The notes below the pieces were generated by a model. The model was not told where the DNA came from. It worked only from the letters and a program-made list of their open reading frames with translations, and did not search any database. A stretch of DNA of 64,000 bases from Virgibacillus halodenitrificans JCM 12304. GTDB lineage: Bacteria; Bacillota; Bacilli; Bacillales; Amphibacillaceae. Position numbers and translations under genes: made by a program. Every line of letters begins with the position of its first letter. Within the stretch, counting starts at the first letter, position 1. The DNA is taken from the NCBI RefSeq assembly GCF_001310895.1, contig NZ_BAZS01000012.1:22208-86207 (forward strand), given 5' to 3'. Positions 37,701 to 45,723 of this stretch are shown piece by piece.

Positions 37701-37927
37701 TTTGGTGGAATCCGGCGGTTGAGGACCAGGCAACAGGCAGAGCGCATCGATTTGGTCAGAAAAATGTTGTCCAGGTCATTCGGTTGATTGCTGAAGGTAC
37801 CATCGAAGAAAAAATTTATGATTTACAACAAAAGAAACGAGAGCTCATTGACCAGGTTATTCAGCCTGGAGAGTCTATGCTATCCAGTCTCAGTGAAGAT
37901 GATGTTAGAGAACTATTGAATATTTAA
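34751..37927 (+). CDS. SNF2-family helicase with N-terminal SWIM zinc finger
   Basis: A 1058-aa protein. Residues 1-85 hold a SWIM domain, YCDCPAF...SCKHVAA (CxCxnCxH). A long middle region carries an SNF2-associated bacterial domain. The ATPase core begins near 610: motif I DDMGLGKT (about 635), motif II DEAQ (about 733, in place of DEAH), SGTPIEN, and the helicase C-terminal domain with FSQFTSM, SLKAGGTGLNLTGAD and DQATGRAHRFGQ. The start is TTG 34751 with only a weak AGGTTG upstream. It should remodel or translocate on double-stranded DNA without strand separation. No nuclease, methylase or other defence partner lies nearby, so a general DNA repair or recombination role is more likely. Confidence 0.9.
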   Translation: MKSIGNINIQSLFPSVIYKRGLDYFKNNKVTDLLYDINYSVWTATVIGSEDYFVELNMKDFSNGSIEAYCDCPAFETFGSCKHVAATLIAVANRSDNKPPAFADYDYNMTNRFIRAFSDIQQPTAENEILPEKKEMKVEYYCHLSYDKSLSIEIKTGEKRCYVVKDAYEFLKHVLNNIEHFFTKTFTYFPDTHHFLPQDREIFEKLHAVLKNESIYNDHSYMYYQKTANDRRYITLPPLIAEDLLEKLIERNFTVVTARTSFTHVQLEKNSLPFHFSISKNDKEDLTLIMDELSDGAYLPAYELFFHKGVFYSPAKEQVPVLEQISQFGMDNLELPISKQQADTFLSEVLPSLKKIGDVAIDNNVREEIIQVPLRAKMYLEVKSDWIIGKLEYHYGDQLIDPFSGREQHDVIIIRDTEKEQQIMRLIEYANFKYNGKELYLAAEEEEEIYDFLYHVLPLLDDQVELFLTSDIRNYIMETDPVPSTRVNLETSSNLLEIGFDIAGVDDSEINKIIDAVIEKKRYYRLQNGALLSLEGEDFTSMKQLFSDMEINKDDLQDGSIHVPVYRGTQVDEMIETNKNYDPSFRKLLHQLKSPEEQVYPLPANLQATLRNYQQTGYQWFKSLSHYHLGGILADDMGLGKTLQSIAYIASEPSEHPHLIVAPSSVIYNWKNECEKFSPKMKVAILTGNPQERREKITGTIDAADVWITSYATLRQDIEYYRELTFQTLILDEAQYIKNYATKTSRAIREIKAGRKFALSGTPIENSIDELWAIFQVILPGLMPNHRKFKQLSHERIAKITKPFILRRLKKDVLKELPDKIETVHVSELTKEQKDLYIGYHRQLQQEAAQSMQESGFQKNRMKILAGLTRLRQLCCHPSLFIENYQGKSGKLEQLMETIRTARESGKRMLIFSQFTSMHEIISAKLENEGIGYFYLHGQTPSQERVEMSERFNNGENDVFLISLKAGGTGLNLTGADTVILYDLWWNPAVEDQATGRAHRFGQKNVVQVIRLIAEGTIEEKIYDLQQKKRELIDQVIQPGESMLSSLSEDDVRELLNI

Positions 37928-37929
37928 TG

Positions 37930-37960
37930 AAAGAACCAGCCTGCCCAGGCTGGTTCTTTA
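37930..37960 (+). terminator. Terminator of the SNF2 gene
   Basis: AAAGAACCAGCCTG (37930-37943) pairs perfectly with CAGGCTGGTTCTTT (37946-37959) around a 2-base apex. Confidence 0.85.
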
Positions 37961-38100
37961 TGTTTTTATAAACGGAAAAAAGGGAAAATAATATCCGTGA
38001 CTTTTATAAAAGAAGAAAATTTATAATGCGAACCATATTTTGTTCTTAACCAAGCCACATTCGTATAAATTACAAGTAAACACTTAAGGGAGATGGGAAG

Positions 38101-38250
38101 ATGAGAACAGTTGCAAGAGGGGTGGCAAAGTTTTTCGTAGCTAATTTTGCTGTAGTAATGGCGATTATGTTATTGCCAGTATTTCTGGTAACTGATGATG
38201 TTGCTCTATTTGATTCGATGATGGAATATTTATTCAGTAATAAGTCATAA
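38101..38250 (+). CDS. 49-aa single-span membrane peptide
   Basis: A 49-aa frame with AAGGGAGATGGGAAG just before its ATG and its own strong terminator 16 bases after the stop; these flanks make it a convincing small gene. The peptide has a basic start (MRTVARGVAKFF), one hydrophobic helix (residues 11-30) and an acidic, Met/Phe-rich C-terminus. I recognise no family. Confidence 0.65.
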   Translation: MRTVARGVAKFFVANFAVVMAIMLLPVFLVTDDVALFDSMMEYLFSNKS

Positions 38251-38265
38251 GCAGAATTTAATTTA

Positions 38266-38300
38266 GGAGGATGTATTCGTTAAATGCATCCTCTTTTTTT
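38266..38300 (+). terminator. Terminator of the 49-aa peptide gene
   Basis: GAGGATGTATT (38267-38277) pairs with AATGCATCCTC (38283-38293) with one G-T pair, followed by seven Ts. Confidence 0.88.
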
Positions 38301-38339
38301 ATAGGTATGATATTCTATATAAAACAGGTTCTAATATAG

Positions 38340-38899
38340 ATGTTGGGGGCTATCTAGTGATTCGCAAAATAGATATACTGCAAAGTAACTTGATAGTACT
38401 GTAAACGGCCGTTTCGGAAAATACACTTCGCTTTCCGTGGGCAACGCTTCAGCTTCCTCGGAAGAAAACCACTTCCTGCGGGATCTTCAGCTGGGGCTGG
38501 GACTGCGTTACCTCGTCCCACCGAAGACCTTTTGCGATTACTCGCCCCATCAAAAAGCCCTGTTGCTTTTCCCACAGGACAAGGAAGGCTTCAGCGAATT
38601 ATGCATCGCACGAAGGAAAGGTGTTTTTTCTTTCCGAGGAGTCTTCGTGTTTTTCCTTCACTGGTAAGCGGTTAGATAATAACCCGCTATTTATGGTACA
38701 AAGCAGATACAAATTGATTGGAGCGGAAGGGGGCGACTCCTACCGGAATAGCATGAGCTGAAGACCCTGGACGTAGCGTAGTGAAGGAAGCGGCTGAAGC
38801 CATGCCGGTGGAAAGCGTCCCACTAAAGCGGAAATCAGTGGGTTCATCCACTTCCTTAAAATTAGATATACTCTAGTTAGCAATTATTTCCAACTATGA
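38340..38899. repeat. Long dispersed non-coding repeat, copy B
   Basis: An inverted relative of copy A (11047-11807). It carries the shared terminal blocks and two insert blocks that copy A lacks (about 38500-38540 and 38580-38655). It has higher GC than its surroundings. Frames of 73 to 76 codons here have no ribosome binding site and encode low-complexity, non-family peptides, so I do not call genes. The repeat fills most of the gap between 38301 and 38974. Confidence 0.85.
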
Positions 38900-38974
38900 A
38901 TGTACGAGATAATGTTGTATCTTAGCATCTGTATTAGGACCGTAAAACAATTCTAGATTAGGGAGGTGAGTGAG

Positions 38975-40006
38975 TTGGATTTTTGTAAAGAAATGAACAT
39001 TGCACATCCTATCATTCAAGCAGGGATGGCCGGAGGAATTACTACACCGGAATTAGTAGCAGCCGTAGCAACGAATGGATGCCTTGGTACAATAGGTGCC
39101 GGTTATATGAGCGCACCTAAGCTGAAAGAAGAAATCAAACAAGTGAAAATGCTAACTTCTAAGCCATTTGCAGTAAATGTGTTCGCCATAAATCTTGAAA
39201 CATATTCCAACGAAGTCGCTGAAATGCAACAATTCCTTAATAAATACAGGCAAGAACTTTCTATTAACGAAGGAAGCAGAGAGATTAAAGTAAGAGATCA
39301 TCTACATGAAAAAATTCAAGTGATACTCGATGAAAACATTCCAATTGTCAGTACAGCTTTTGGCGTGTTAACAGCTTCATTAATTGAAAGATTAAAAGCT
39401 AATCAGGTGAAACTGATAGGAATGGCAACGAATGTATATGAGGCAAAACTGTTGGAAGAAGCAGGTTATGATGCAGTTGTGGCACAAGGTTATGAAGCAG
39501 GCGGGCACCGCAGTACCTTTGATTTAAATAGATTCCATGATAATGCTGATCTTGGTTTAATAGCTTTAGTGGAAAGATTTAAAGCAAATTTGCAACTTCC
39601 TATTATAGCTGCAGGAGCTATACATACAAGAGAGCAAATAAAAGGATTGCTAGCAATGGGGGTGAGTGCTGTCCAGCTTGGCACAAAATTTTTAATAGCT
39701 AGAGAAGCCGGTACAAATGCGGCTTATCGTCATGCGTTAATCCAGGCAGAAGCAGAGGATACTCAAATAACAAGAGCATTTTCCGGTCGCCCAGCTCGAG
39801 CAGTGAAGAACCGTTTTATTGATGATTTAGAACAAAGTAAGCTTAACTCATTGCCATTTCCTTTGCAAAATGAGATGACTAAAGATATACGAGCTACAGC
39901 AAAAGAATTTTCATTGGCGGATCTTCAATCCTTATGGGCTGGACAAGGTGTAGGTGAAATAAAAAAGGAAGAATCGGTAAAGCAAATAATAAATTCACTA
40001 ATATAA
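38975..40006 (+). CDS. Nitronate monooxygenase / FabK-like FMN enzyme
   Basis: A 343-aa TIM-barrel flavoenzyme of the 2-nitropropane dioxygenase family. It starts HPIIQAGMAGGITTPELVAAV and has VAQGYEAGGHRS near residue 170 (catalytic His and FMN phosphate region) and AAGAIHTREQIKGLLAMGVSAVQLGTKFL. It oxidises nitronates, or may be an enoyl-reductase relative (FabK). I chose TTG 38975, with GGGAGG 8 bases upstream; GTG 38966 touches that site. Confidence 0.85.
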   Translation: MDFCKEMNIAHPIIQAGMAGGITTPELVAAVATNGCLGTIGAGYMSAPKLKEEIKQVKMLTSKPFAVNVFAINLETYSNEVAEMQQFLNKYRQELSINEGSREIKVRDHLHEKIQVILDENIPIVSTAFGVLTASLIERLKANQVKLIGMATNVYEAKLLEEAGYDAVVAQGYEAGGHRSTFDLNRFHDNADLGLIALVERFKANLQLPIIAAGAIHTREQIKGLLAMGVSAVQLGTKFLIAREAGTNAAYRHALIQAEAEDTQITRAFSGRPARAVKNRFIDDLEQSKLNSLPFPLQNEMTKDIRATAKEFSLADLQSLWAGQGVGEIKKEESVKQIINSLI

Positions 40007-40046
40007 AAGAGAGCATAATGGGCTTTTTGACTCATTGTGCTCTTTT
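40004..40046. terminator. Bidirectional terminator between the nitronate monooxygenase and DUF3899 genes
   Basis: AAAAGAGAGCA-AATG pairs with CATT-TGCTCTTTT (to 40046) around the GGCTTTTTGACT loop, with A and T runs on both sides. Confidence 0.75.
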
Positions 40047-40056
40047 AAAAACTGAA

Positions 40057-40431
40057 TTATATTGTGTAGTAGAGTGCCATTAGCAATAGTAGAATAACAA
40101 TTTGCATCCACACTAGGAATCGGAGATTGCGGTAAAAAGTAGTATTTATAGTTTGAGATGGCGCAGGTTTGTCTTTCCATTCTCCCATATAGTCTTTCTT
40201 CTTTTTTGACATCATACTACCAAATCTTCTAAAAGAGAAGGTCAGACCGTCAAAAAAGCCACCCTTTTTAATAAATAGAAATAGAATTGCTACAAGTGAA
40301 AGGAGAAAAACATAAAACCATGTGTTTATATAGTTCTCCAGATCATATTTAGGAGTGAATAGAAAAAAGATAAGCGTCACTACTAAAATATTTACTAAGA
40401 AATAGAACCATTTGTTCATGAAGAGTTGCAT
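40057..40431 (-). CDS. DUF3899 membrane protein
   Basis: A 124-aa protein with three hydrophobic segments (residues 8-25, 38-54 and 103-121) and a basic cytoplasmic loop KKKKDYMGEWKDKP between the second and third. Size and layout fit the DUF3899 family of Bacilli. AAAGGTGG precedes the ATG. Function unknown. Confidence 0.72.
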   Translation of the reverse strand: MQLFMNKWFYFLVNILVVTLIFFLFTPKYDLENYINTWFYVFLLSLVAILFLFIKKGGFFDGLTFSFRRFGSMMSKKKKDYMGEWKDKPAPSQTINTTFYRNLRFLVWMQIVILLLLMALYYTI

Positions 40432-40613
40432 ATATTTCCACCTTTTATAGTAATTTGTTACTCATTATATCATAGAAAATAGATTTAATTGGAAATAATT
40501 TTGTAATAATTTGTAGTGAACACTTATTCATGAAAGCGTTGTCAATCAAGGGTTTTCATGACTTTATTAATTTAATAAATAGTAATAGTTTTTTCACTAT
40601 TTTAAAAAAAGAC

Positions 40614-40643
40614 TTTACAAAACTGTAAAAATAATTGTATACT
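40614..40643 (+). promoter_or_regulatory. Promoter of the opp operon
   Basis: TTTACA (40614-40619) and TATACT (40638-40643) are 18 bases apart, followed by a leader of about 55 bases to oppA. Confidence 0.65.
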
Positions 40644-40706
40644 TCTTGTAGTAGAATTCATCTACGAAAATATCAGAAAATAGAAAATAAGGGGGTTCTT
40701 TTGACT

Positions 40707-42404
40707 ATGAAGTTGAAATGGTCATTACTTTTGGCACTAGGTTTACTGCTTAGTGTGTTCTTAGTGGCTTGTGGCGGAGGAGACGACGCTTCAGAAGGCA
40801 CAGAAGACAGTGGTAACAAAGAAAAAACTGAAGATTCTGCATCAGAAGGAGAAGAAGCTTCAGGAGAGCAAGTCTTAAATCTTCTTAATGGAGATACAAT
40901 TCCAACAATGGATGCTTCCATGGCAACAGACCAATATGCATTTGAATTTTTAGGTGCTACAATGGAAGGTCTTTACCGATTAGGTGAAGATGGTAAGCCG
41001 GTTGAAGGTATTGCAAATGATCACAAAGTAAGTGAAGATGGTAAAACATGGACATTTACTTTACGTGAAGATGCAAAATGGTCAAATGGTGACCCTGTAA
41101 CTGCACATGACTTTGTTTATGCATGGCAACGTGCTGTAAACCCTGACACTGGTTCAGAATATGGACCATACATGATGGGTGGAGTTATTAAGAATGCAAC
41201 TGCTGTTAACAGTGGCGATAAGCCAGTTGAAGAACTTGGTGTTAAAGCAGATGGTGACTATACATTAGTAGTAGAACTTGAAAACCCAACTCCATACTTT
41301 GAGTCATTAACAACTTTCGGAACGTTCTTACCGTTAAACCAAAAGTTTGTTGAAGAACAAGGCGATAAATATGCAACTAGCACAGATACATTATTATCAA
41401 ATGGTCCATTTATTTTATCTGATTGGGAAAGCACTTCAAGCTCTTGGAATCTTACAAAGAACGAAGATTACTGGGATGCAGAAACTGTTTCTCTAGATAA
41501 AATCACATATGAAGTAGTTAAAGATCCACAAACAGCGGTAGATCTTTATGAAGCAGGTACAGTTGACCGTGCAGGTCTATCTTCTGACCTTGTTGATCAA
41601 TATTCTACCCATGAAGACTATATTGTAAACCCGCAAACTTCTGTTTTCTATTTGAAAATGAATCAAACTAGAAACGAAGCTTTAGCAAATACAAACATCC
41701 GTGCAGCTATTAGCCGCGCATTTGATAAACAGGCATTAGTTGATCAGATTCTTAATAACGGATCTCTAGTAGCTAATGGTTTAGTACCAGCAAACTTTAC
41801 TCCAATGCCTGAATCTGGAGAAGATTTCCGCGAAGTAAGTGGAGACTTAGTAACATATGATCTTGAAAAGGCAAAAGAATATTGGAAAAAAGGTTTAGAA
41901 GAGCTAGGAACTGATTCTGTTGAACTTGAATTCCTTGCTGGTGACAGTGAAACTGCTAAGCAAATGAACGAATACCTAGCAAACCAGCTTCAAACTAACC
42001 TTGATGGATTAAAAGTTACTTTAAAGCAGGTTCCATTTGAGCAACGCTTGGATTTAGATACAAACATGGATTATGATATTCAATTCTCCGGTTGGGGTCC
42101 TGACTTCTTAGATCCATACACTTTCTTAAATCTATGGATTACAGATGGTGGAAACAACAAAATGGGTTATTCCAATAAAGAATACGATAAGCTTTTGGAA
42201 GAGGCACAAACAACACTTGCTACTGATAACCCAGCAAGATATCAAAACTTCTTAGAAGCTGAAAAGGTTCTATTTGAAGATGCAGCAATTGCTCCAGTTT
42301 ACCAAAAAGCTTCTGCACAGTTGTTGAGACAAGGTGTTGAAGGAATTATCGTTAACCCATTCGGTCCGGACTACGAGTACAAGTGGGCTAGTGTTAGTAA
42401 ATAA
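40707..42404 (+). CDS. oppA: Oligopeptide ABC transporter substrate-binding lipoprotein
   Basis: A 565-aa lipoprotein: signal peptide with LVACGG (lipid Cys near residue 21), an acidic Ser/Glu/Lys linker, then an SBP_bac_5 domain with DGKTWTFTLREDAKWSNGDPVTAHDFVYAWQR-type sequence, as in OppA/DppE. It captures extracellular peptides for OppBCDF. ATG 40707 is 11 bases from GGGGG; TTG 40701 at 5 bases is a real alternative adding two residues. A stem-loop after the gene should raise its expression over the membrane parts. Confidence 0.92.
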   Translation: MKLKWSLLLALGLLLSVFLVACGGGDDASEGTEDSGNKEKTEDSASEGEEASGEQVLNLLNGDTIPTMDASMATDQYAFEFLGATMEGLYRLGEDGKPVEGIANDHKVSEDGKTWTFTLREDAKWSNGDPVTAHDFVYAWQRAVNPDTGSEYGPYMMGGVIKNATAVNSGDKPVEELGVKADGDYTLVVELENPTPYFESLTTFGTFLPLNQKFVEEQGDKYATSTDTLLSNGPFILSDWESTSSSWNLTKNEDYWDAETVSLDKITYEVVKDPQTAVDLYEAGTVDRAGLSSDLVDQYSTHEDYIVNPQTSVFYLKMNQTRNEALANTNIRAAISRAFDKQALVDQILNNGSLVANGLVPANFTPMPESGEDFREVSGDLVTYDLEKAKEYWKKGLEELGTDSVELEFLAGDSETAKQMNEYLANQLQTNLDGLKVTLKQVPFEQRLDLDTNMDYDIQFSGWGPDFLDPYTFLNLWITDGGNNKMGYSNKEYDKLLEEAQTTLATDNPARYQNFLEAEKVLFEDAAIAPVYQKASAQLLRQGVEGIIVNPFGPDYEYKWASVSK

Positions 42405-42444
42405 TTACATTTTTAAATAAAAAATATGCTTTTACTTTCAGAGA

Positions 42445-42480
42445 AGAGAGTGTATGACCCTTTGGCATATACTCTCTTTT
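42445..42480 (+). terminator. Attenuator stem-loop between oppA and oppB
   Basis: AGAGAGTGTATG (42445-42456) pairs with CATATACTCTCT (42466-42477) with one G-T pair, followed by TTTT. Partial termination here would make OppA more abundant than the permease. Confidence 0.75.
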
Positions 42481-42561
42481 CCACTGCAATTAAAAAGTCT
42501 TACAATATTGAACATTTTATAAATTACAACAAGATTCGACATAAATTCAGGAGGTGCAGAA

Positions 42562-43491
42562 ATGTTTCGTTACATACTACGCCGTATTCTTTATATGGCT
42601 GTAACATTGTTCATTATTGCTACCGTATCATTCTTTCTGATGAAGATGCTGCCAGGTAGCCCGTTAAAAGCTGAAGATAAATTAAGTGAAGAACAAAGAG
42701 AAATTGTATTAGAGAAATATGGCCTCAATGACCCGGTACCCGTACAATATGTCAGATATATTGGTGGTCTCGTAAAAGGGGATTTAGGAATTTCATTTAC
42801 ATTTGACAATACACCTGTAACCAAAATACTTATGGATCGCATTGGTCCGTCTGCTCAGTTAGGGGCACAGGCACTGTTAATTGGAACATTTTTAGGAATT
42901 CTCCTGGGACTCATCGCCGCAATATCACATAATGGGGCACTGGACTATACCTCCACAATACTTGCTGTGTTAGGTACTTCTATTCCATCCTTTGTGTTTG
43001 CAGGATTACTGCAGCGCTACCTCGCAGTTGAATGGGAATTGTTCCCTGTCGCATTATGGGGGACGTTTGAACATACCATACTGCCAACCGTTGCATTAAT
43101 GATTTTCCCAATGGCAACTGCTGCACGTTTTACACGTACAGAAATGATTGAAGTTATGGGTTCCAATTTTATTACAACTGCTAGAGCAAAAGGTGTTAGT
43201 GAATATGGAATTATCTTTAAACACGGCCTCCGGAATGCTTTAATCCCACTAGTAACAGTAATGGGCCCGATGGCTGTTAGTCTAATGACTGGTACACTAG
43301 TTATCGAGAAAATCTTTGCTGTTCCTGGAATTGGCGAGCAGTTTGTTACATCAGTTATGGTTAATGATTACCCAACAATTATGGGAACAACACTTTTATT
43401 TGCTTTCTTGTTTGTTCTAATAATTTTAGTAATCGACCTCCTATATGTATTAATTGACCCTAGAATCAGACTTACAGGAGGGGAGAGCTAA
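42562..43491 (+). CDS. oppB: Oligopeptide ABC transporter permease OppB
   Basis: A 309-aa inner-membrane permease with six helices and the long extracytoplasmic loop after helix 1 typical of OppB/DppB. The EAA loop is TARAKGVSEYGIIFKHGLRNALIPL near residue 215, which contacts the ATPases. AGGAGGTG precedes the ATG. The next gene starts directly after its stop. Confidence 0.92.
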   Translation: MFRYILRRILYMAVTLFIIATVSFFLMKMLPGSPLKAEDKLSEEQREIVLEKYGLNDPVPVQYVRYIGGLVKGDLGISFTFDNTPVTKILMDRIGPSAQLGAQALLIGTFLGILLGLIAAISHNGALDYTSTILAVLGTSIPSFVFAGLLQRYLAVEWELFPVALWGTFEHTILPTVALMIFPMATAARFTRTEMIEVMGSNFITTARAKGVSEYGIIFKHGLRNALIPLVTVMGPMAVSLMTGTLVIEKIFAVPGIGEQFVTSVMVNDYPTIMGTTLLFAFLFVLIILVIDLLYVLIDPRIRLTGGES

Positions 43492-44652
43492 ATGGATAAC
43501 GAAAATAAAAATAATAATAATGTTCCAAAGGATCTTCTTGTTCCTTTGGAAAGAAAAGAAGATACAAGTGATAAAATCTCCCGTCCAAGCAGAACCTTTA
43601 TGCAGGATGCAAGGAGAACCTTCTTTAAAAATAAATTAGCAATGATCTGTGTGTTCATACTTATAATAATTTCTGTTATGAGTGTTGTAGGACCGGGGAT
43701 GAATGACTACGGACTGGATGATCAAGATTTGTCCCGTGCGAAAATGCCACCACATGTGCCAGTACTTGAAAATATTTCTTGGCTAGGCTTTGATGGTACA
43801 TTAACAGATGAATTTAAAGGTAAAGACATAGAAGAAGCTACGAAAAATGCAGTAGCCAGGTATGGTAATGACGCAGATTTTATTGATATAAAAGAGCTTG
43901 ATAAGGGAGACGGAAGTGCGAAGTCTGCTGAAGTACAAGCTACGTATCATATTTATGAAGCAAAAGATATGGGTGATCAATATTTTTGGCTAGGGACAGA
44001 CACACTGGGACGTGACCAGTGGACAAGATTGTGGTTAGGTACAAGAGTATCATTAATTATCGCCCTAGTTGCAGCAGCAATTGATTTAGTAATCGGTGTT
44101 GCATATGGTGGAGTTTCCGCCTTCTATGGTGGGCGAGTTGATAACGTCATGCAGCGAATTTTGGAGGTACTTGTTGGAATACCGAACCTGGTAGTTATAC
44201 TATTAATGATCTTAGTGCTACAACCAGGTATTCTCTCTATTATTATCGCTCTGACCATTACTGGGTGGATTGGAATGGCCCGTATTGTCCGAGGAGAAAT
44301 ATTGAAGCTGAAAAGTCAGGAATTTGTTCTTGCGGCACGAACCTTGGGAACCTCCAATGGTAAGATAATTAGTCGTCATTTAGTTCCGAATATTAGTGGT
44401 ATAATTATTATTAATACCATGTTCACTATTCCTAGTGCCATTTTCTTCGAAGCTTTTCTAAGCTTTATCGGACTTGGGTTAGTGCCACCAGAAGCATCAC
44501 TAGGTACACTAATTAACACTGGATTTGAGAACTTACGATTATACCCTTACTTGTTGGTATTTCCTGCAGTATTAATTTCAGTCATTATGATTACGTTCAA
44601 CCTTATCGGGGACGGTTTAAGAGATGCATTTGATCCGAAAATGCATAAATAA
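43492..44652 (+). CDS. oppC: Oligopeptide ABC transporter permease OppC
   Basis: A 386-aa permease with a hydrophilic N-terminal tail, six helices, and the EAA loop AARTLGTSNGKIISRHLVPNISG near residue 280. It is longer than the typical OppC of about 300 aa because of an insert of about 80 residues (roughly 80-160) between helix 1 and the WLGTDTLGRD motif; this is an external loop. AGGAGGGGAG overlaps the end of oppB. Confidence 0.9.
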   Translation: MDNENKNNNNVPKDLLVPLERKEDTSDKISRPSRTFMQDARRTFFKNKLAMICVFILIIISVMSVVGPGMNDYGLDDQDLSRAKMPPHVPVLENISWLGFDGTLTDEFKGKDIEEATKNAVARYGNDADFIDIKELDKGDGSAKSAEVQATYHIYEAKDMGDQYFWLGTDTLGRDQWTRLWLGTRVSLIIALVAAAIDLVIGVAYGGVSAFYGGRVDNVMQRILEVLVGIPNLVVILLMILVLQPGILSIIIALTITGWIGMARIVRGEILKLKSQEFVLAARTLGTSNGKIISRHLVPNISGIIIINTMFTIPSAIFFEAFLSFIGLGLVPPEASLGTLINTGFENLRLYPYLLVFPAVLISVIMITFNLIGDGLRDAFDPKMHK

Positions 44653-44670
44653 TAAGGTAGGTGTTTTTAA

Positions 44671-45723
44671 ATGAGTAAATTATTGGAAGTTAAAGATTTG
44701 AAGGTTTCATTTAACACCTACAACGGTGAAGTACAAGCTGTTCGAGGTGTAACCTTTGATTTAAATAAAGGAGAGACGTTAGCAATCGTTGGAGAATCAG
44801 GCTCAGGTAAGTCTGTAACATCCATGGCTCTAATGCAGCTTCTTCCTAAACCACATGGCTATGTGAAATCAGGAGAAATCCTTTTTGAAGGTGAAGATAT
44901 AGTAAAAAAATCTACTAGAGATATGCAGAAAATCAGGGGTAAAGATATATCGATGGTTTTTCAAGACCCAATGTCTTCCCTAAATCCTACCATGAAAATT
45001 GGTAACCAAATCATGGAAGGTTTAATAAAGCATCAGAATATGAATCGTACTAATGCTAGGAAAAAGGCTGTAGAATTGCTGGAACTAGTAGGGATTCCGC
45101 ATCCGGAAACCAGATTAAATCAGTATCCACACCAATTCTCGGGTGGGATGCGTCAGCGTGTTGTAGTAGCCATTGCGCTGGCATGTAATCCAAAAATTCT
45201 AATTGCAGATGAACCTACAACAGCTTTGGATGTTACCATTCAAGCACAAATTTTAGAACTGATGAAAGATATTCAAAAGGAAACAGACAGTGCGATTATC
45301 TTTATTACCCATGACTTAGGTGTAGTAGCTAACGTTGCTGACCGCGTTGCTGTTATGTACGCAGGTAAGATTGTCGAAATTGGCACAACAGATGATATCT
45401 TTTATAATGCCAAACATCCTTATACTTGGGGTTTACTTGGCTCTATGCCAACATTGGATAGTGATGAAGAAGAATTATTTGCTATTCCAGGCAGCCCGCC
45501 AGACTTATTAAATCCACCAAAGGGAGATGCATTTGCACCAAGGAATGAATTTGCTTTGGAGATTGATACAGTAATGGAGCCGCCAATGTTTAAAGTATCT
45601 GATACACATTATGCAGCTACATGGCTATTGCATGAAGATGCTCCAAAAATCGAGCCACCTGAATCTGTGCAACGCAGAATGCAAGGCTTCTCTAATACAG
45701 GTTCGAAGGATGGTGAGAAATAA
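44671..45723 (+). CDS. oppD: Oligopeptide ABC transporter ATPase OppD
   Basis: A 350-aa ATPase with Walker A GESGSGKS, Q-loop VFQDPMSSLNP, signature FSGGMRQR, Walker B ILIADEPTTALD and the switch His in ITHDLG. The C-terminal oligo_HPY segment, AIPGSPPDLLNPPKGDAFAPR, is typical but lacks the usual cysteines of its Fe-S cluster variant. AAGGTAGGTG precedes the ATG. The stop overlaps the start of oppF by one base. Confidence 0.92.
   Translation: MSKLLEVKDLKVSFNTYNGEVQAVRGVTFDLNKGETLAIVGESGSGKSVTSMALMQLLPKPHGYVKSGEILFEGEDIVKKSTRDMQKIRGKDISMVFQDPMSSLNPTMKIGNQIMEGLIKHQNMNRTNARKKAVELLELVGIPHPETRLNQYPHQFSGGMRQRVVVAIALACNPKILIADEPTTALDVTIQAQILELMKDIQKETDSAIIFITHDLGVVANVADRVAVMYAGKIVEIGTTDDIFYNAKHPYTWGLLGSMPTLDSDEEELFAIPGSPPDLLNPPKGDAFAPRNEFALEIDTVMEPPMFKVSDTHYAATWLLHEDAPKIEPPESVQRRMQGFSNTGSKDGEK

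Noticed and set aside
34751..37927. Anti-phage defence island around the SNF2 helicase
   Set aside because: Neighbours are an MFS transporter, a 49-aa peptide and a nitronate monooxygenase; no partner genes typical of known SNF2-containing systems.
38354..38667. Overlapping frames of 73 and 76 codons on both strands
   Set aside because: They lie inside repeat copy B, have no ribosome binding site, and are not kept in copy A, where the blocks between are missing. They are by-products of the repeat.
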